Shown one piece after another: positions 43,690 to 53,065 of a stretch of DNA of 63,568 nt (positions are counted from its first letter, which is position 1; each line of letters starts with the position of its first letter). The translations under genes and the position numbers were made by a program. The notes beneath the pieces are model-generated. The model did not search any database and was not told where the DNA came from. It saw only the letters and a program-made list of their open reading frames with translations. The stretch is from Lachnoanaerobaculum saburreum DSM 3986. GTDB taxonomy: Bacteria; Bacillota; Clostridia; Lachnospirales; Lachnospiraceae. The stretch is from contig NZ_GL622296.1 of NCBI RefSeq assembly GCF_000185385.1, forward strand, positions 1,482,671 through 1,546,238. The letters run 5' to 3'.

Positions 43690-44766
43690 ATGAGTAAAAA
43701 AGGTTTAGGTTTGGCATTGTCGGCAATTATGATTGCTATGTTGGCACTTACAGGCTGTGGAGGTTCTAAAGCAACCGGTGAGTCAAAGTCTGTTGAATCG
43801 TCAGAGACTTCAGGCGAGAGTAAGAGCGAGGAGGCAAAGAGTGAGGAGTCAAAGGATTCATCAAAGCTTATTGTAGTGGGTTATGCACAGGTAGGAGCGG
43901 AGTCTGATTGGAGAACGGCAAATACGGAGTCATTTAAGACCACATTTGTTCCTGAAAACGGTTATAAGCTTATCTTCAATGATGCACAGCAAAAGCAGGA
44001 AAATCAGATAAAGGCTATCAGAGATTTTATACAGCAGGAGGTTGACTATATTGTTCTTGCACCGGTTGTGGAGACAGGATGGGATACGGTGTTGCAGGAA
44101 GCAAAGGATGCAGGTATACCGGTAATACTTTCAGACCGTATGATAAAGACATCAGATGATTCACTCTACACTGCACTTGTATGCGGTAACTTTGTAAAAG
44201 AAGGAGAAACAGCAGGACAGTGGCTTGAGGACTATCTTAAATTAAAAGGAAGAAATCATGATGAAAGTATAAATATAGTTACACTGCAAGGTACAATAGG
44301 AGCATCCGCTCAAGTGGGCAGAACTGACGGATTTGGCAACATTTTGAGCCAACATCCAAACTGGAAGATGCTTGCAAAGCAGACGGGTGAATTTACACAG
44401 TCAAAGGGTCAGGAAGTTATGGAATCTTTCCTAAAGCAGTTTGATAATATAGATGTTGTAGTGGCTGAAAATGACAACATGGCTTTCGGTGCAATAGATG
44501 CAATAAAGGCTGCCGGAAAAACTTGCGGGCCGAACGGTGATATAACAGTTATATCCTTTGATGCCGTAAAGGCTGCATTTGATGCAATGATTGCAGGTGA
44601 TTTGAATGTAAGTGTTGAGTGTAATCCTCTTCACGGTCCCAGAGTGGCGGAGATTATTCAAAAACTTGAAAAAGGTGAAACTGTAGATAAGATTCAGTAT
44701 GTTGATGAAACTTATTTTGATACAAGCATGGATCTTGAGAAAATCAAGGCTGAAAGAGCTTATTAA
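43690..44766 (+). CDS. ytfQ: Galactofuranose-type sugar ABC transporter, binding lipoprotein
   Basis: The 358-aa protein has a lipoprotein signal (lipobox LTGC, C23), a Ser/Glu-rich linker (24-60) and a periplasmic-binding-protein type I domain. Stretches such as QQKQENQIKAIRDF, VLAPVVETGWD, LQGTIGASAQVGR and QEVMESFLKQ closely follow E. coli YtfQ, which binds galactofuranose and, less well, galactose. The specificity here is inferred from that likeness. AAGGAGGAGTTT precedes the ATG. It is the first gene of the operon, followed by a hairpin that probably lowers expression of the downstream genes. Confidence 0.85.
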   Translation: MSKKGLGLALSAIMIAMLALTGCGGSKATGESKSVESSETSGESKSEEAKSEESKDSSKLIVVGYAQVGAESDWRTANTESFKTTFVPENGYKLIFNDAQQKQENQIKAIRDFIQQEVDYIVLAPVVETGWDTVLQEAKDAGIPVILSDRMIKTSDDSLYTALVCGNFVKEGETAGQWLEDYLKLKGRNHDESINIVTLQGTIGASAQVGRTDGFGNILSQHPNWKMLAKQTGEFTQSKGQEVMESFLKQFDNIDVVVAENDNMAFGAIDAIKAAGKTCGPNGDITVISFDAVKAAFDAMIAGDLNVSVECNPLHGPRVAEIIQKLEKGETVDKIQYVDETYFDTSMDLEKIKAERAY

Positions 44767-44792
44767 ACTGTCAAAAGACTTTATAAAAGAGG

Positions 44793-44825
44793 GGAGTGAG
44801 GAGTATATTACTCCTTGCTCCTTTT
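44793..44825 (+). terminator. Intercistronic hairpin between ytfQ and ytfR
   Basis: GGAGTGAGGAGT (44793-44804) and ACTCCTTGCTCC (44810-44821) pair with two mismatches/wobbles, followed by four T. Such stems after binding-protein genes usually reduce read-through and stabilise the upstream message. Confidence 0.55.
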
Positions 44826-44834
44826 GAGGTTATT

Positions 44835-46343
44835 ATGGATAATTTATTGGAAATGAAGGGGATATATAAAAATTTTCCCGGTGTAAAGGCACTTGATAAT
44901 GTGGATTTTTATTTGAAAAAGGGTGAAATTCATGCATTGATGGGAGAAAACGGTGCCGGAAAATCCACTCTTATAAAAGTACTTACAGGTGTGGAAGAAT
45001 TTGAAACAGGACAGATTATACTTGAAGGTAAAAAAAGCATAATCAATAAAAGCCCGAAAGAAGCACAGGCAAACGGAATAAGTACAGTATATCAGGAAGT
45101 AAACCTCTGCCCGAATATATCGGTTGCGGAAAATCTTTTTTTAGACAGAGAACCGAGAAAATTCGGACTTATCGATTGGAAAAAGATGAATAAGACGGCA
45201 AAGGAGCTTTTAAATAAACTTGATATAAATATAGATGTAACAAAACCTACAGAACATTATTCCATTGCCGTTCAGCAGATGGTTGCGATAGCAAGAGCTG
45301 TAGATATGTCTGCAAAGGTACTTATACTTGATGAACCTACTTCATCACTTGATGATATTGAAGTGGAGAAATTGTTTGCACTTATGAGAAAACTGAAATC
45401 AGACGGGATAGGTATTATATTTGTAACTCATTTTTTGGAGCAGGTATATGCGGTATGTGACAAGATTACAGTTTTACGAAACGGCTGTTTGGTGGGAGAA
45501 TTTGAAGTGGAAAACCTGCCGAGAGTGCAACTTGTAGCCAAAATGATGGGTAAAGACTTCAGTGATCTTGAAAATATTAAAGGAGAAAATAAGGAATTAA
45601 AAAATAAAGAGATTCTTTTAAAAGCCTGTTCAATCGGTTCAAGAGGTAATGTAAAACCTTTTGATTTGCAAATAAATAAAGGCGAAGTGATAGGCATTAC
45701 AGGTCTGCTCGGTTCAGGACGCTCAGAGCTGGTAAGAGCTATATACGGTGCCGACAAGGCTGACAGCGGAAAACTTGAGTTTAAGAATGAAGAAGTTAAG
45801 ATAAAGGCACCTATAGATGCTATGAAACTTGGTATGGCATATCTGCCTGAGAACAGGAAGGATGAGGGAATCATAGCGGATCTGTCTGTAAGGGAAAATA
45901 TGATAATTGCTTTGCAGGCAAAAAGAGGTCTGTTTAAGCTCCTTCCGGATAAAATGCAGGAAGAGTTTGTAGATAAATATATTGAGATACTTCAGATAAA
46001 AACCGCAAGCAAAGAGACACCTATAAAGCAACTTTCAGGCGGTAATCAGCAAAAAGTTATACTTGGCAGATGGCTGCTTACAAATCCTGATTTACTTATC
46101 CTTGATGAGCCGACAAGAGGTATCGATGTGGGTACAAAAACAGAAATACAAAAACTTGTACTCAGACTGGCGGATGAAGGTATGAGTGTGATATTTATCT
46201 CTTCAGAAATAGAAGAAATGATCAGAACCTGTCAAAGGATGGTAGTAATGAGGGATAAGAAAAAGGTGGGAGAACTTGATGCAAATGAAATATCTCAAAA
46301 GAATATAATGAGTGCTATAGCAGGAGGTGCAGATAATGAATAA
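44835..46343 (+). CDS. ytfR: Sugar ABC transporter ATP-binding protein (tandem ATPase)
   Basis: The 502-aa protein has two ABC domains. The first has Walker A GENGAGKST near 38-46 and LDEPTSSLDD; the second has a degenerate Walker A GLLGSGRSEL and a good signature LSGGNQQKVILGRWL with LDEPTRGIDVGT, the usual pattern for RbsA/YtfR-type proteins. I chose the ATG at 44835 behind GAGG; the longer frame from 44796 runs through the hairpin. The stretch THFLEQVYAVCDKITVLRNG resembles E. coli YtfR closely. Confidence 0.88.
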   Translation: MDNLLEMKGIYKNFPGVKALDNVDFYLKKGEIHALMGENGAGKSTLIKVLTGVEEFETGQIILEGKKSIINKSPKEAQANGISTVYQEVNLCPNISVAENLFLDREPRKFGLIDWKKMNKTAKELLNKLDINIDVTKPTEHYSIAVQQMVAIARAVDMSAKVLILDEPTSSLDDIEVEKLFALMRKLKSDGIGIIFVTHFLEQVYAVCDKITVLRNGCLVGEFEVENLPRVQLVAKMMGKDFSDLENIKGENKELKNKEILLKACSIGSRGNVKPFDLQINKGEVIGITGLLGSGRSELVRAIYGADKADSGKLEFKNEEVKIKAPIDAMKLGMAYLPENRKDEGIIADLSVRENMIIALQAKRGLFKLLPDKMQEEFVDKYIEILQIKTASKETPIKQLSGGNQQKVILGRWLLTNPDLLILDEPTRGIDVGTKTEIQKLVLRLADEGMSVIFISSEIEEMIRTCQRMVVMRDKKKVGELDANEISQKNIMSAIAGGADNE

Positions 46344-47391
46344 TATAAATATAAAAAAGATAACTTCTGCCGGACTGTTTCTTCCCATACTCAGTCTGAT
46401 CTTGGTTTTGATTATAAATGTAATAAAGACTCCGAACTTTTTCTATATTACAGTGCAAAACGGAGTGCTTTACGGATATATAATTGATGTAATAAACCGT
46501 GCAAGTGAACTTGTCATATTGGCGGTAGGTATGACTTTGGTTGTGGCTTCATCAGGAGGCACCGATATATCTGTAGGTGCCGTATGTGCATTGGCAGGTG
46601 CAGTTGCCTGCTTTATTTTAGCAGGAGGTCAGGTCTCTACAGATATATACCGTGCACCGTATATAATTGCTTTTTTAGCTGCAATACTGGTAGGACTTTT
46701 ATGCGGTTCGTTTAATGCATTTCTTGTAGCTAAGATGAATATACAACCTATGGTTGCCACTTTGATACTCTTTACTGCCGGAAGAGGTATGGCACAACTT
46801 GTAACAAACGGACAGATAACATATATAAGAGTGGATTCGTTTAAGATGCTTGGCAATTCAATTAAGGGTATACCGCTTCCCACACCTGTATTTGTAGCAA
46901 TAGCTGTAGTGGCAGTGACTTTTGTGATACTTAAAAAAACCGCACTTGGACTGTATATTGAAACTGTAGGTATTAATAATAAGGCGGCAAGACTTGTAGG
47001 ACTTAATCCTGTGCTTATACAATTTATAGCTTATGCATTTTGTGGACTTTTGGCAGGTCTTTCCGGTATGTTAGTATCTTCAAGAGTATATTCCGCCGAT
47101 GCCAATAATGCAGGGCTTAATATAGAACTTGATGCAATACTTGCGGTTGCACTTGGCGGAAACAGTTTAGGAGGAGGCAGATTCTCACTTCTTGGAAGTG
47201 TAATAGGAGCTTATACAATTCAGGCACTTACTACAACATTGTATGCTATGAGTGTGTCTGCCGATCAGCTGCCTGTATACAAGGCGATAGTGGTCGTAAT
47301 AATTGTCTCTTTACAGTCAAAAGAGTTACAAAGAATAATAAGAGATATAAGACATAGCAAAAAGAAAGTGGAGATTGCATATGAGAAATAA
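46336..47391 (+). CDS. ytfT: Sugar ABC transporter permease 1
   Basis: The 351-aa permease of the RbsC/BPD_transp_2 family has about 8-10 hydrophobic segments and the motif GGTDISVGAVCALAGA near 75-90. The cytoplasmic EAA-like loop is around 215-225 (GINNKAARLVGLNP). ATG at 46336 follows GGAGG at 46323-46327 and overlaps the ATPase gene by 8 bases. It pairs with the second permease to form the channel. Confidence 0.87.
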   Translation: MNNINIKKITSAGLFLPILSLILVLIINVIKTPNFFYITVQNGVLYGYIIDVINRASELVILAVGMTLVVASSGGTDISVGAVCALAGAVACFILAGGQVSTDIYRAPYIIAFLAAILVGLLCGSFNAFLVAKMNIQPMVATLILFTAGRGMAQLVTNGQITYIRVDSFKMLGNSIKGIPLPTPVFVAIAVVAVTFVILKKTALGLYIETVGINNKAARLVGLNPVLIQFIAYAFCGLLAGLSGMLVSSRVYSADANNAGLNIELDAILAVALGGNSLGGGRFSLLGSVIGAYTIQALTTTLYAMSVSADQLPVYKAIVVVIIVSLQSKELQRIIRDIRHSKKKVEIAYEK

Positions 47392-48400
47392 GATTAAAAA
47401 TATAGAGAATAAAACTTTTTTATTGTATATGACTGTGGTTCTTTTCATTGTAATGTATGTGATCGGAATTGTGATGTTCCATGACAAAGGATTTCAAAAG
47501 CCTCAGGTTTTTTTAAATCTGTTTATATCAAATGCCGGACTTATAGTGATAGCTACAAGTATGACAATGGTAATAATATCAGGAGGAATAGATATTTCAG
47601 TAGGATCATTTGTAGCACTTACCTGTATGATGCTTGCATATATGATGGAAAAAGGGAAAATGAGTGCAATAAGTTCTATCGTAATTGTAATGGTGATGGG
47701 GCTTGTCTTCGGACTTGTACAAGGTGTGCTTATAGCTTATTTGAATATCCAGCCTTTTATAGTTACTCTTGCCGGAATGTTTTTTGCCAGAGGAATGACT
47801 GCCATTATATCACAGGAGATGATCAGTATAAAAAATGAGGCATTTTTATCATGGGCAAATAATAAGATTACAATTCCGATATTTGGGATTGTAAATAAAA
47901 AGGGAGCTACCATATATCCGTATATTTATCCTACAGTAATAGTTGCTATGGTAATATTGGTACTGATGTTTGTATTGCTAAGGTATACAAAGTTTGGAAG
48001 AAGCATATATGCTGTAGGTGGAAATGAACAGTCAGCACTGCTTTTAGGCTTAAATGTAAAAAAGATAAAATTGCAGGTGTATATACTTAACGGAATACTT
48101 TGTTCAATAGGGGGATTTTTATTCTGCCTAAACACTTGTGCAGGCTTTGTAGAGCAGGCAAAAGGTTTTGAGATGGAAGCAATAGCTGGTTCGGTTATAG
48201 GAGGTACACTGCTTACAGGCGGAGTCGGAAATGTATTCGGAAGTCTTTTCGGAGTGCTTATAAAAGGAACCATCGAGGCATTTGTAAGTTTTCAGGGAAC
48301 TCTATCCTCCTGGTGGACAAAGATTATAATTGCCGTTATACTGGCATTCTTTATAATATTGCAAAGTATACTTGCAATGTCAAAGAGAGGACAAAAGTAG
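47381..48400 (+). CDS. yjfF: Sugar ABC transporter permease 2
   Basis: The 339-aa permease has the same fold as the previous one, with GGIDISVGSFVALTCM near 66-81 and YAVGGNEQSALLLGLNVKKI in the cytoplasmic loop. Two different permeases for one ATPase and one binding protein is the layout of E. coli YtfQRT-YjfF. The ATG at 47381 is preferred; the frame reaches a TTG two codons upstream. The gene overlaps ytfT by 11 bases. Confidence 0.85.
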   Translation: MRNKIKNIENKTFLLYMTVVLFIVMYVIGIVMFHDKGFQKPQVFLNLFISNAGLIVIATSMTMVIISGGIDISVGSFVALTCMMLAYMMEKGKMSAISSIVIVMVMGLVFGLVQGVLIAYLNIQPFIVTLAGMFFARGMTAIISQEMISIKNEAFLSWANNKITIPIFGIVNKKGATIYPYIYPTVIVAMVILVLMFVLLRYTKFGRSIYAVGGNEQSALLLGLNVKKIKLQVYILNGILCSIGGFLFCLNTCAGFVEQAKGFEMEAIAGSVIGGTLLTGGVGNVFGSLFGVLIKGTIEAFVSFQGTLSSWWTKIIIAVILAFFIILQSILAMSKRGQK

Positions 48401-48434
48401 GAGTAGTATCTAAAACGGAATTTATTATATAAAG

Positions 48435-48497
48435 AGAACTGTCACGTTTAATTTACAAGGTTGAAATGCCTTATATTTGTAGGGACGGTTCTTTTTT
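48435..48497 (+). terminator. Terminator after the ytf-like operon
   Basis: AGAACTGTC (48435-48443) and GACGGTTCT (48484-48492), one G-U pair, 40-base loop, six T. The right side, with GGGACGGTTCTTTTTTG, resembles REP-like elements common in Clostridia. No confident promoter was found for the next operon; 48401-48606 otherwise holds nothing. Confidence 0.65.
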
Positions 48498-48606
48498 GTG
48501 TTGTTAAATACATTTATTTTTAAACATTTCAAAATCTTATAATTTTTTTATTTTTATATATTAAGCTTTTGAACATAAACAAGGTTTGATATATAAGGAG
48601 AAAGTT

Positions 48607-49305
48607 ATGAATAACTTTATTTTGGAAACAAAAAATTTAACAAAGAGATTTGGTAATCAGACAGCTGTTGATAATATTTCACTGAAAATAAAATATAACA
48701 GCATATATGGATTGCTTGGACAAAACGGTGCAGGCAAAACAACGACATTAAAAATGATTATGGAATTGCTTAGACCTACTGACGGAAAGATTATTTTTGA
48801 AGGTGAAACCCTAAAACATGAACACCTTACAAAAATGGGTTCACTTATTGAAAGCCCTGCATTATATGGGAATCTTACCGCTATGGAGAATTTATTGGTA
48901 CATACAAAGTTGATGGGTATAAAAAAGGAAAGAATTTATGAAGTTTTGGATTTGGTTGATTTGGCTGATACAGGTAAAAAGCCGGTTTCACATTTTTCTA
49001 TGGGCATGAAACAAAGACTTGGTATTGCAACAGCTCTCTTGGGAAATCCGAAACTGTTGATTTTAGATGAACCAACTAACGGACTTGATCCGGTAGGAAT
49101 TCAAAAATTGCGTGATTTTATTATATCTCTTCCGCAAAAAAATATGACAGTGATTTTATCAAGCCATATTTTATCTGAAGTGGAACAGGTTGTTGATGAT
49201 ATAGGCATCATTGATAAAGGAAAACTTTTATTTCAGGGTAAGCCAAGTAAAAAGATTAGCCTTGAAAAGTTTTATTTGGATATCATAAAAGGAGGGAAAG
49301 ATTAA
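48607..49305 (+). CDS. Lantibiotic-immunity-type ABC transporter ATPase (LanF/CprA-like)
   Basis: The 232-aa ATPase has Walker A GQNGAGKTT (near 37-45), signature FSMGMKQRLGIA, and Walker B LLILDEPTNGLDP. GxxGQNGAGKTTTLKMI with the short LEKFYLDI end is typical of the BcrA/LanF group that exports antimicrobial peptides. AAGGAG at 48595-48600 supports ATG 48607 rather than the upstream frame. It overlaps the next gene by one base (TAATG). Confidence 0.87.
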   Translation: MNNFILETKNLTKRFGNQTAVDNISLKIKYNSIYGLLGQNGAGKTTTLKMIMELLRPTDGKIIFEGETLKHEHLTKMGSLIESPALYGNLTAMENLLVHTKLMGIKKERIYEVLDLVDLADTGKKPVSHFSMGMKQRLGIATALLGNPKLLILDEPTNGLDPVGIQKLRDFIISLPQKNMTVILSSHILSEVEQVVDDIGIIDKGKLLFQGKPSKKISLEKFYLDIIKGGKD

Positions 49306-50060
49306 TGAATACTATAGGTTGTGAACTTCTTAAGTATAAAAGAACATTTACAAGAAAGTTGATTGTAAGCTTCCCTTTATTCTTTGCAGTACAGGCGATG
49401 GCAGGTGTCAAATTGATGCCGAAAGATATTGTCAGAAATTGGGATTTGGTGACTTCTATGGTTTTCAATATATGGACTGTAGTATTTTTGCCTTTCGGTA
49501 TGGCATTATTTGCCTTTTTGGTTGACGCTCAGGAGAGAAAGGCCGGGAATTATCGTTCTTTACGTACACATCAGACTTCAGCTATAAATATATGGGTAGG
49601 CAAGATAACAGTTATGGCATTTCATACACTGCTGTCCTGCATTGTATTATCCTTTTCGATACTTATATCGGGGATTATTACGGCAAAGGGTACGATTCCT
49701 TATATTCAAATTTTTGAAGCAGCTTTTGTTTCGTGGTTGGTATCACTTGCATTGATACCGATTCAGCTGTTTGCGGCAACTTATAAAGGATTATTTTTAA
49801 GTATGGTGGTAGGGTTTATAGGATTTATTGCAGGTATTGTATCAGCAGCGGGTTCATATTGGGTTTTTATACCTTGGGCTTGGGGAATTAGGCTTATGTG
49901 TGCAATTATAGGCGTACATCCAAACGGAACTTTATTGGAGCAGGGTTCAAATTTAAGAGATATGTCTGTAATTCCTACAGGTATTGTCATATCATTGTCG
50001 GTTTTTATAATAATCACAATAATTACCGCATTTTGGTTTAAGAGGAGAGAAGTAAAATGA
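49305..50060 (+). CDS. Lantibiotic-immunity-type ABC permease (LanE-like)
   Basis: The 251-aa membrane protein has about six transmembrane segments in the ABC-2 style, with the first soluble-to-membrane part LLKYKRTFTRKLIVSFPLFF and FVDAQERKAGNYRSL-like AFLVDAQERKAGNYRSLRTH near 68-87, characteristic of MutE/EpiE/SpaE-type permeases. It overlaps the following permease by 4 bases (ATGA), so the two are translationally coupled and probably form a heterodimer. Confidence 0.82.
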   Translation: MNTIGCELLKYKRTFTRKLIVSFPLFFAVQAMAGVKLMPKDIVRNWDLVTSMVFNIWTVVFLPFGMALFAFLVDAQERKAGNYRSLRTHQTSAINIWVGKITVMAFHTLLSCIVLSFSILISGIITAKGTIPYIQIFEAAFVSWLVSLALIPIQLFAATYKGLFLSMVVGFIGFIAGIVSAAGSYWVFIPWAWGIRLMCAIIGVHPNGTLLEQGSNLRDMSVIPTGIVISLSVFIIITIITAFWFKRREVK

Positions 50061-50851
50061 TTAAATTAATATTATCTGAATGGCTTAAAATAAAAAGAAC
50101 TTCAATCAAAAGGATTACTTTTTTATTACCTTTTTTGATGTCAGGATGTATAATGGGATATATTGCTTTACATAAAAGGGGCGATCACTTTGAAGTGGAT
50201 ATTTTTGAAACTTTTTTTGAAGTATGGGCGATATTTATTATTCCGATAATTATAAGTGTTTTTGCAGGTCAGATTGTATATGAAGAAGAGCTTGCAGGAA
50301 GTTTTAACGGCTTTTTAAGTGAAAGATTTTCAAGGTACAGACTGTATCTTGGTAAATTTTTTATAATAAGTATTGTTTGTACAATTACACTTATTTTAGG
50401 CACATCAGTGTTTTGTATAGGAACGGCAATCTTCTTTCCGGGTACAGTCCATATAGAGATATTTTTTATAGCCGGAATGCTTCTTCTTTTAGTAGGAATA
50501 CTACCTCTTATTGCGATACATCTGTGGATAGGCTTTGTATACGGCATAGGTGCTTCTATAGGTATGGGAATTATAGGTCTTTTGATGACTACAATGATCG
50601 GTGGAAGTGAACTTGGCAACAATATATGGCAATTTGTACCATGGGCATTGCCTATAAGACTTGTAAAAGCTATAGGGCCTTATCTGGAGTTTGCGGGCGG
50701 CATGGCTAAACCTCCACAGTTAATTTCTTCAGGGTGGGCAACAACACAACTTTTAAGCGGGATAATATCTGTTATAATTTATTTGATTATAATGTTAGGT
50801 TGCGGTATAGTCTGGTTTTATAGGTGGGAAGGCAGAAAACATTATGAGTAG
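50057..50851 (+). CDS. Lantibiotic-immunity-type ABC permease (LanG-like)
   Basis: The 264-aa membrane protein has about six transmembrane segments. The N-terminal LSEWLKIKRTSIKRITFLLP and the VYEEELAGSFNGFLSERFSR loop are family features (MutG/SpaG type). Together with the two preceding genes it would expel a cationic peptide from the membrane. The regulator gene starts 31 bases downstream. Confidence 0.82.
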   Translation: MIKLILSEWLKIKRTSIKRITFLLPFLMSGCIMGYIALHKRGDHFEVDIFETFFEVWAIFIIPIIISVFAGQIVYEEELAGSFNGFLSERFSRYRLYLGKFFIISIVCTITLILGTSVFCIGTAIFFPGTVHIEIFFIAGMLLLLVGILPLIAIHLWIGFVYGIGASIGMGIIGLLMTTMIGGSELGNNIWQFVPWALPIRLVKAIGPYLEFAGGMAKPPQLISSGWATTQLLSGIISVIIYLIIMLGCGIVWFYRWEGRKHYE

Positions 50852-50882
50852 ATATAAGATAGAGGCTTAGGGAGGATATGAT

Positions 50883-51575
50883 TTGAGCAGGATACTTATT
50901 ATAGATGATGAAAAAGAACTTGTAATGCTGCTTGCTGATGAATTAAAAGCCGTGGGACATGAAGTATTATCGGCTTATGACGGAGAAACGGGAATCAAAC
51001 TTGCAAGAAAGCAACCTGATCTGATAATACTTGATATTATGATGCCGAAAGCGGACGGTTTTGAGGTGTGCAATGCAATAAGGGATGATGTACTTTGCCC
51101 GATTATATTTTTAAGTGCCAGGCAGTCGGAAGCAGATAAAATTAAGGGCCTGAATATCGGCGGAGATGACTATATTGTCAAACCCTTCGGACTGAAAGAA
51201 TTGATGGCTAAGATAGAGGCTAATTTGAGAAGAGAAAAAAGATCTCAATATATAAATGCGGAACATAAAAGAAATAAATTATATTTCGGGGAATTAAGTA
51301 TAAATATAAAAGAGTGTACTGTTAAAATAGGTAGTAATGATTTGTTATTAACCAGACTTGAGTACAATATTGTAGAGTTTTTGGCATTACATGCCGGACA
51401 GATCTTTTCAAGAGAGCAGATATATGAAAAAATCTGGGGTTATGATTCCGATGGAGATTCAAGTACTGTAGTTGAACATATAAAAAAGATTCGTGCCAAA
51501 TTTATAGAGGGAGGATCCGATACGGAATATATATCTACAGTATGGGGAATAGGCTACAAATGGAATAGAATTTAA
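50883..51575 (+). CDS. OmpR/PhoB-type response regulator
   Basis: The 230-aa regulator has a receiver (acidic pocket D8-D9, phosphoacceptor D51 in LILDIMMPKADGFE, K101-region VKPFGLKEL) and a winged-helix DNA-binding domain (about 130-230, LTRLEYNIVEFLA, STVVEHIKKIRAKF, VWGIGYKW). The start is TTG at 50883, 7 bases after GGAGG; a nearby ATG at 50878 is out of frame. It probably controls the upstream ABC genes in response to a peptide sensed by the next gene. Confidence 0.9.
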   Translation: MSRILIIDDEKELVMLLADELKAVGHEVLSAYDGETGIKLARKQPDLIILDIMMPKADGFEVCNAIRDDVLCPIIFLSARQSEADKIKGLNIGGDDYIVKPFGLKELMAKIEANLRREKRSQYINAEHKRNKLYFGELSINIKECTVKIGSNDLLLTRLEYNIVEFLALHAGQIFSREQIYEKIWGYDSDGDSSTVVEHIKKIRAKFIEGGSDTEYISTVWGIGYKWNRI

Positions 51576-51592
51576 GAAAGTTGGGATATGCT

Positions 51593-52999
51593 ATGAAAGA
51601 TCGTTCGCTTGTAAAGAGTTTTAGACGAACCTTTGTAATGATTTTAATTTCCGGTATTCTTGCAACATTGATTACATATATAATTGCAATACTGTTATAT
51701 TTCGGAATTCAAAATATCGGTAAATATCCTGAAAATTTTTATGAAAAACAAATCCCCAAAATTGAAGCATATATTCATGAAAAAAATACGGATTTGCTTT
51801 ATGTAAGGGGAGAAAGCGGATTAAATAATATTATAAGAGGAAACGGAATAATGTATCAGGTCTTAAACAGCGACTGTGAGGTATTGTACGGAACATACAA
51901 AGAGAGGGTATTTGCAGACACTGATAAACTTATTGATAAGATTAATACAACATTTGTATTAAAAGGAAGGTTTGCTTATATTGTTCCGATTGGCAATGGC
52001 ACAAAGATAGAAGGTGCCGTAATACTTTTGTATAAGCTTGGAAATCCATATAAAAATATTAGAATAATAATAGCGGTTATTGCCATGCTTTCACCGTTTT
52101 TGTACTTTATCATTTTTACAAGACTGTTTTCAACATCATTGGTAAAGAAGATAAATTTTCCTCTACAGCTGTTGATAGAAGCTTCACAAAAGATAAAGGA
52201 AAAAGATTTGGATTTTGAGGTCAATTATCAATCTGACAATGAGCTTGGAAAACTCTGCACCGCTTTTATGGAAATGAAAGATGAACTTAAAAAGTCGTTA
52301 TTTTCTCAATGGAAAGCGGAACAGGAACGTATAGAGATGATTGAAGCACTGGCGCATGATTTGAAGACTCCATTGTCTGTTATAATGGCATATTCAGAGG
52401 CTTTGACAGAGGCGGATTTGACAGATGATGAAAAGTTGAAAACATATCTTAATGTTATAAACGGAAATGCAAAAAAAAGTTCCAATCTTGTTATGCAGAT
52501 GCAGTACACTTCAGATTTGGAAAATGCAAATACAAATTCAGTGTTAAGAAATGTAAATTTGACTGAGTTTTTGAAAAAAAAGATAAGCCAATATAGATTT
52601 CAAGCAAAGCAAAAAGAAATTGATATTGTTTTAAATATAAACAGTGATTTGGGATATGTGATGTCTGATACCGACAGACTTGAACGTATCTTGGACAATA
52701 TATTTTCAAACAGCTTACAATACACTCCACATAAAGGAAGCATAAAATTTTTTGTAAATAAAGAAAATAATAAAATAGTTTATGAGATCTGTGATACAGG
52801 AAGCGGCTTTACTCAAAAAGATATGGATAAAGCATTTGACAGGTTTTATAGGGGAGATAAAGCCAGAAGCAGTGAAGGCGGTCATTTGGGACTGGGGCTT
52901 TATATTGTAAAAAAATTGGTCGAACAACTTCATGGTTCCGTCATTATAAAAAATACAGAACTTAAAGGTGCCGATATAATATTTTGGCATCCGGTTTAA
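51593..52999 (+). CDS. Sensor histidine kinase (VanS/LanK-like)
   Basis: The 468-aa kinase has two transmembrane segments (about 13-38 and 158-178) around a sensor of about 115 residues, a HAMP region (180-235), a HisKA domain with H255 in ALAHDLKTPLSVI, and an ATPase domain (DNIFSNSLQYTPHKG, GSGFTQKDM, GGHLGLGLYIVKKL). The sizeable extracellular sensor differs from BceS-type kinases, which have almost none. The order ATPase-permease-permease-regulator-kinase resembles cprABC-RK of C. difficile. ATG 51593 follows TGGGA; the frame extends to a TTG at 51581. Confidence 0.88.
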   Translation: MKDRSLVKSFRRTFVMILISGILATLITYIIAILLYFGIQNIGKYPENFYEKQIPKIEAYIHEKNTDLLYVRGESGLNNIIRGNGIMYQVLNSDCEVLYGTYKERVFADTDKLIDKINTTFVLKGRFAYIVPIGNGTKIEGAVILLYKLGNPYKNIRIIIAVIAMLSPFLYFIIFTRLFSTSLVKKINFPLQLLIEASQKIKEKDLDFEVNYQSDNELGKLCTAFMEMKDELKKSLFSQWKAEQERIEMIEALAHDLKTPLSVIMAYSEALTEADLTDDEKLKTYLNVINGNAKKSSNLVMQMQYTSDLENANTNSVLRNVNLTEFLKKKISQYRFQAKQKEIDIVLNINSDLGYVMSDTDRLERILDNIFSNSLQYTPHKGSIKFFVNKENNKIVYEICDTGSGFTQKDMDKAFDRFYRGDKARSSEGGHLGLGLYIVKKLVEQLHGSVIIKNTELKGADIIFWHPV

Positions 53000-53018
53000 A
53001 GAGAATATAAGTAAATAT

Positions 53019-53059
53019 TTACAGCAAACGACAAGATAAATTTATGTCGTTTGCTGTAA
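53019..53059. terminator. Perfect 15-bp hairpin between convergent genes
   Basis: TTACAGCAAACGACA (53019-53033) and TGTCGTTTGCTGTAA (53045-53059) pair perfectly with an 11-base loop. No T run follows on either strand. It lies between the converging kinase gene and the minus-strand regulator gene, so it probably protects or ends both messages. Confidence 0.7.
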
Positions 53060-53065
53060 CAAGGA

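Noticed and set aside
48569-48597. TTGAAC-17-TATAAG as promoter for the lantibiotic-immunity operon
   Set aside because: The -10 would overlap the ribosome binding site, and the transcript would begin next to the start codon, leaving no leader.
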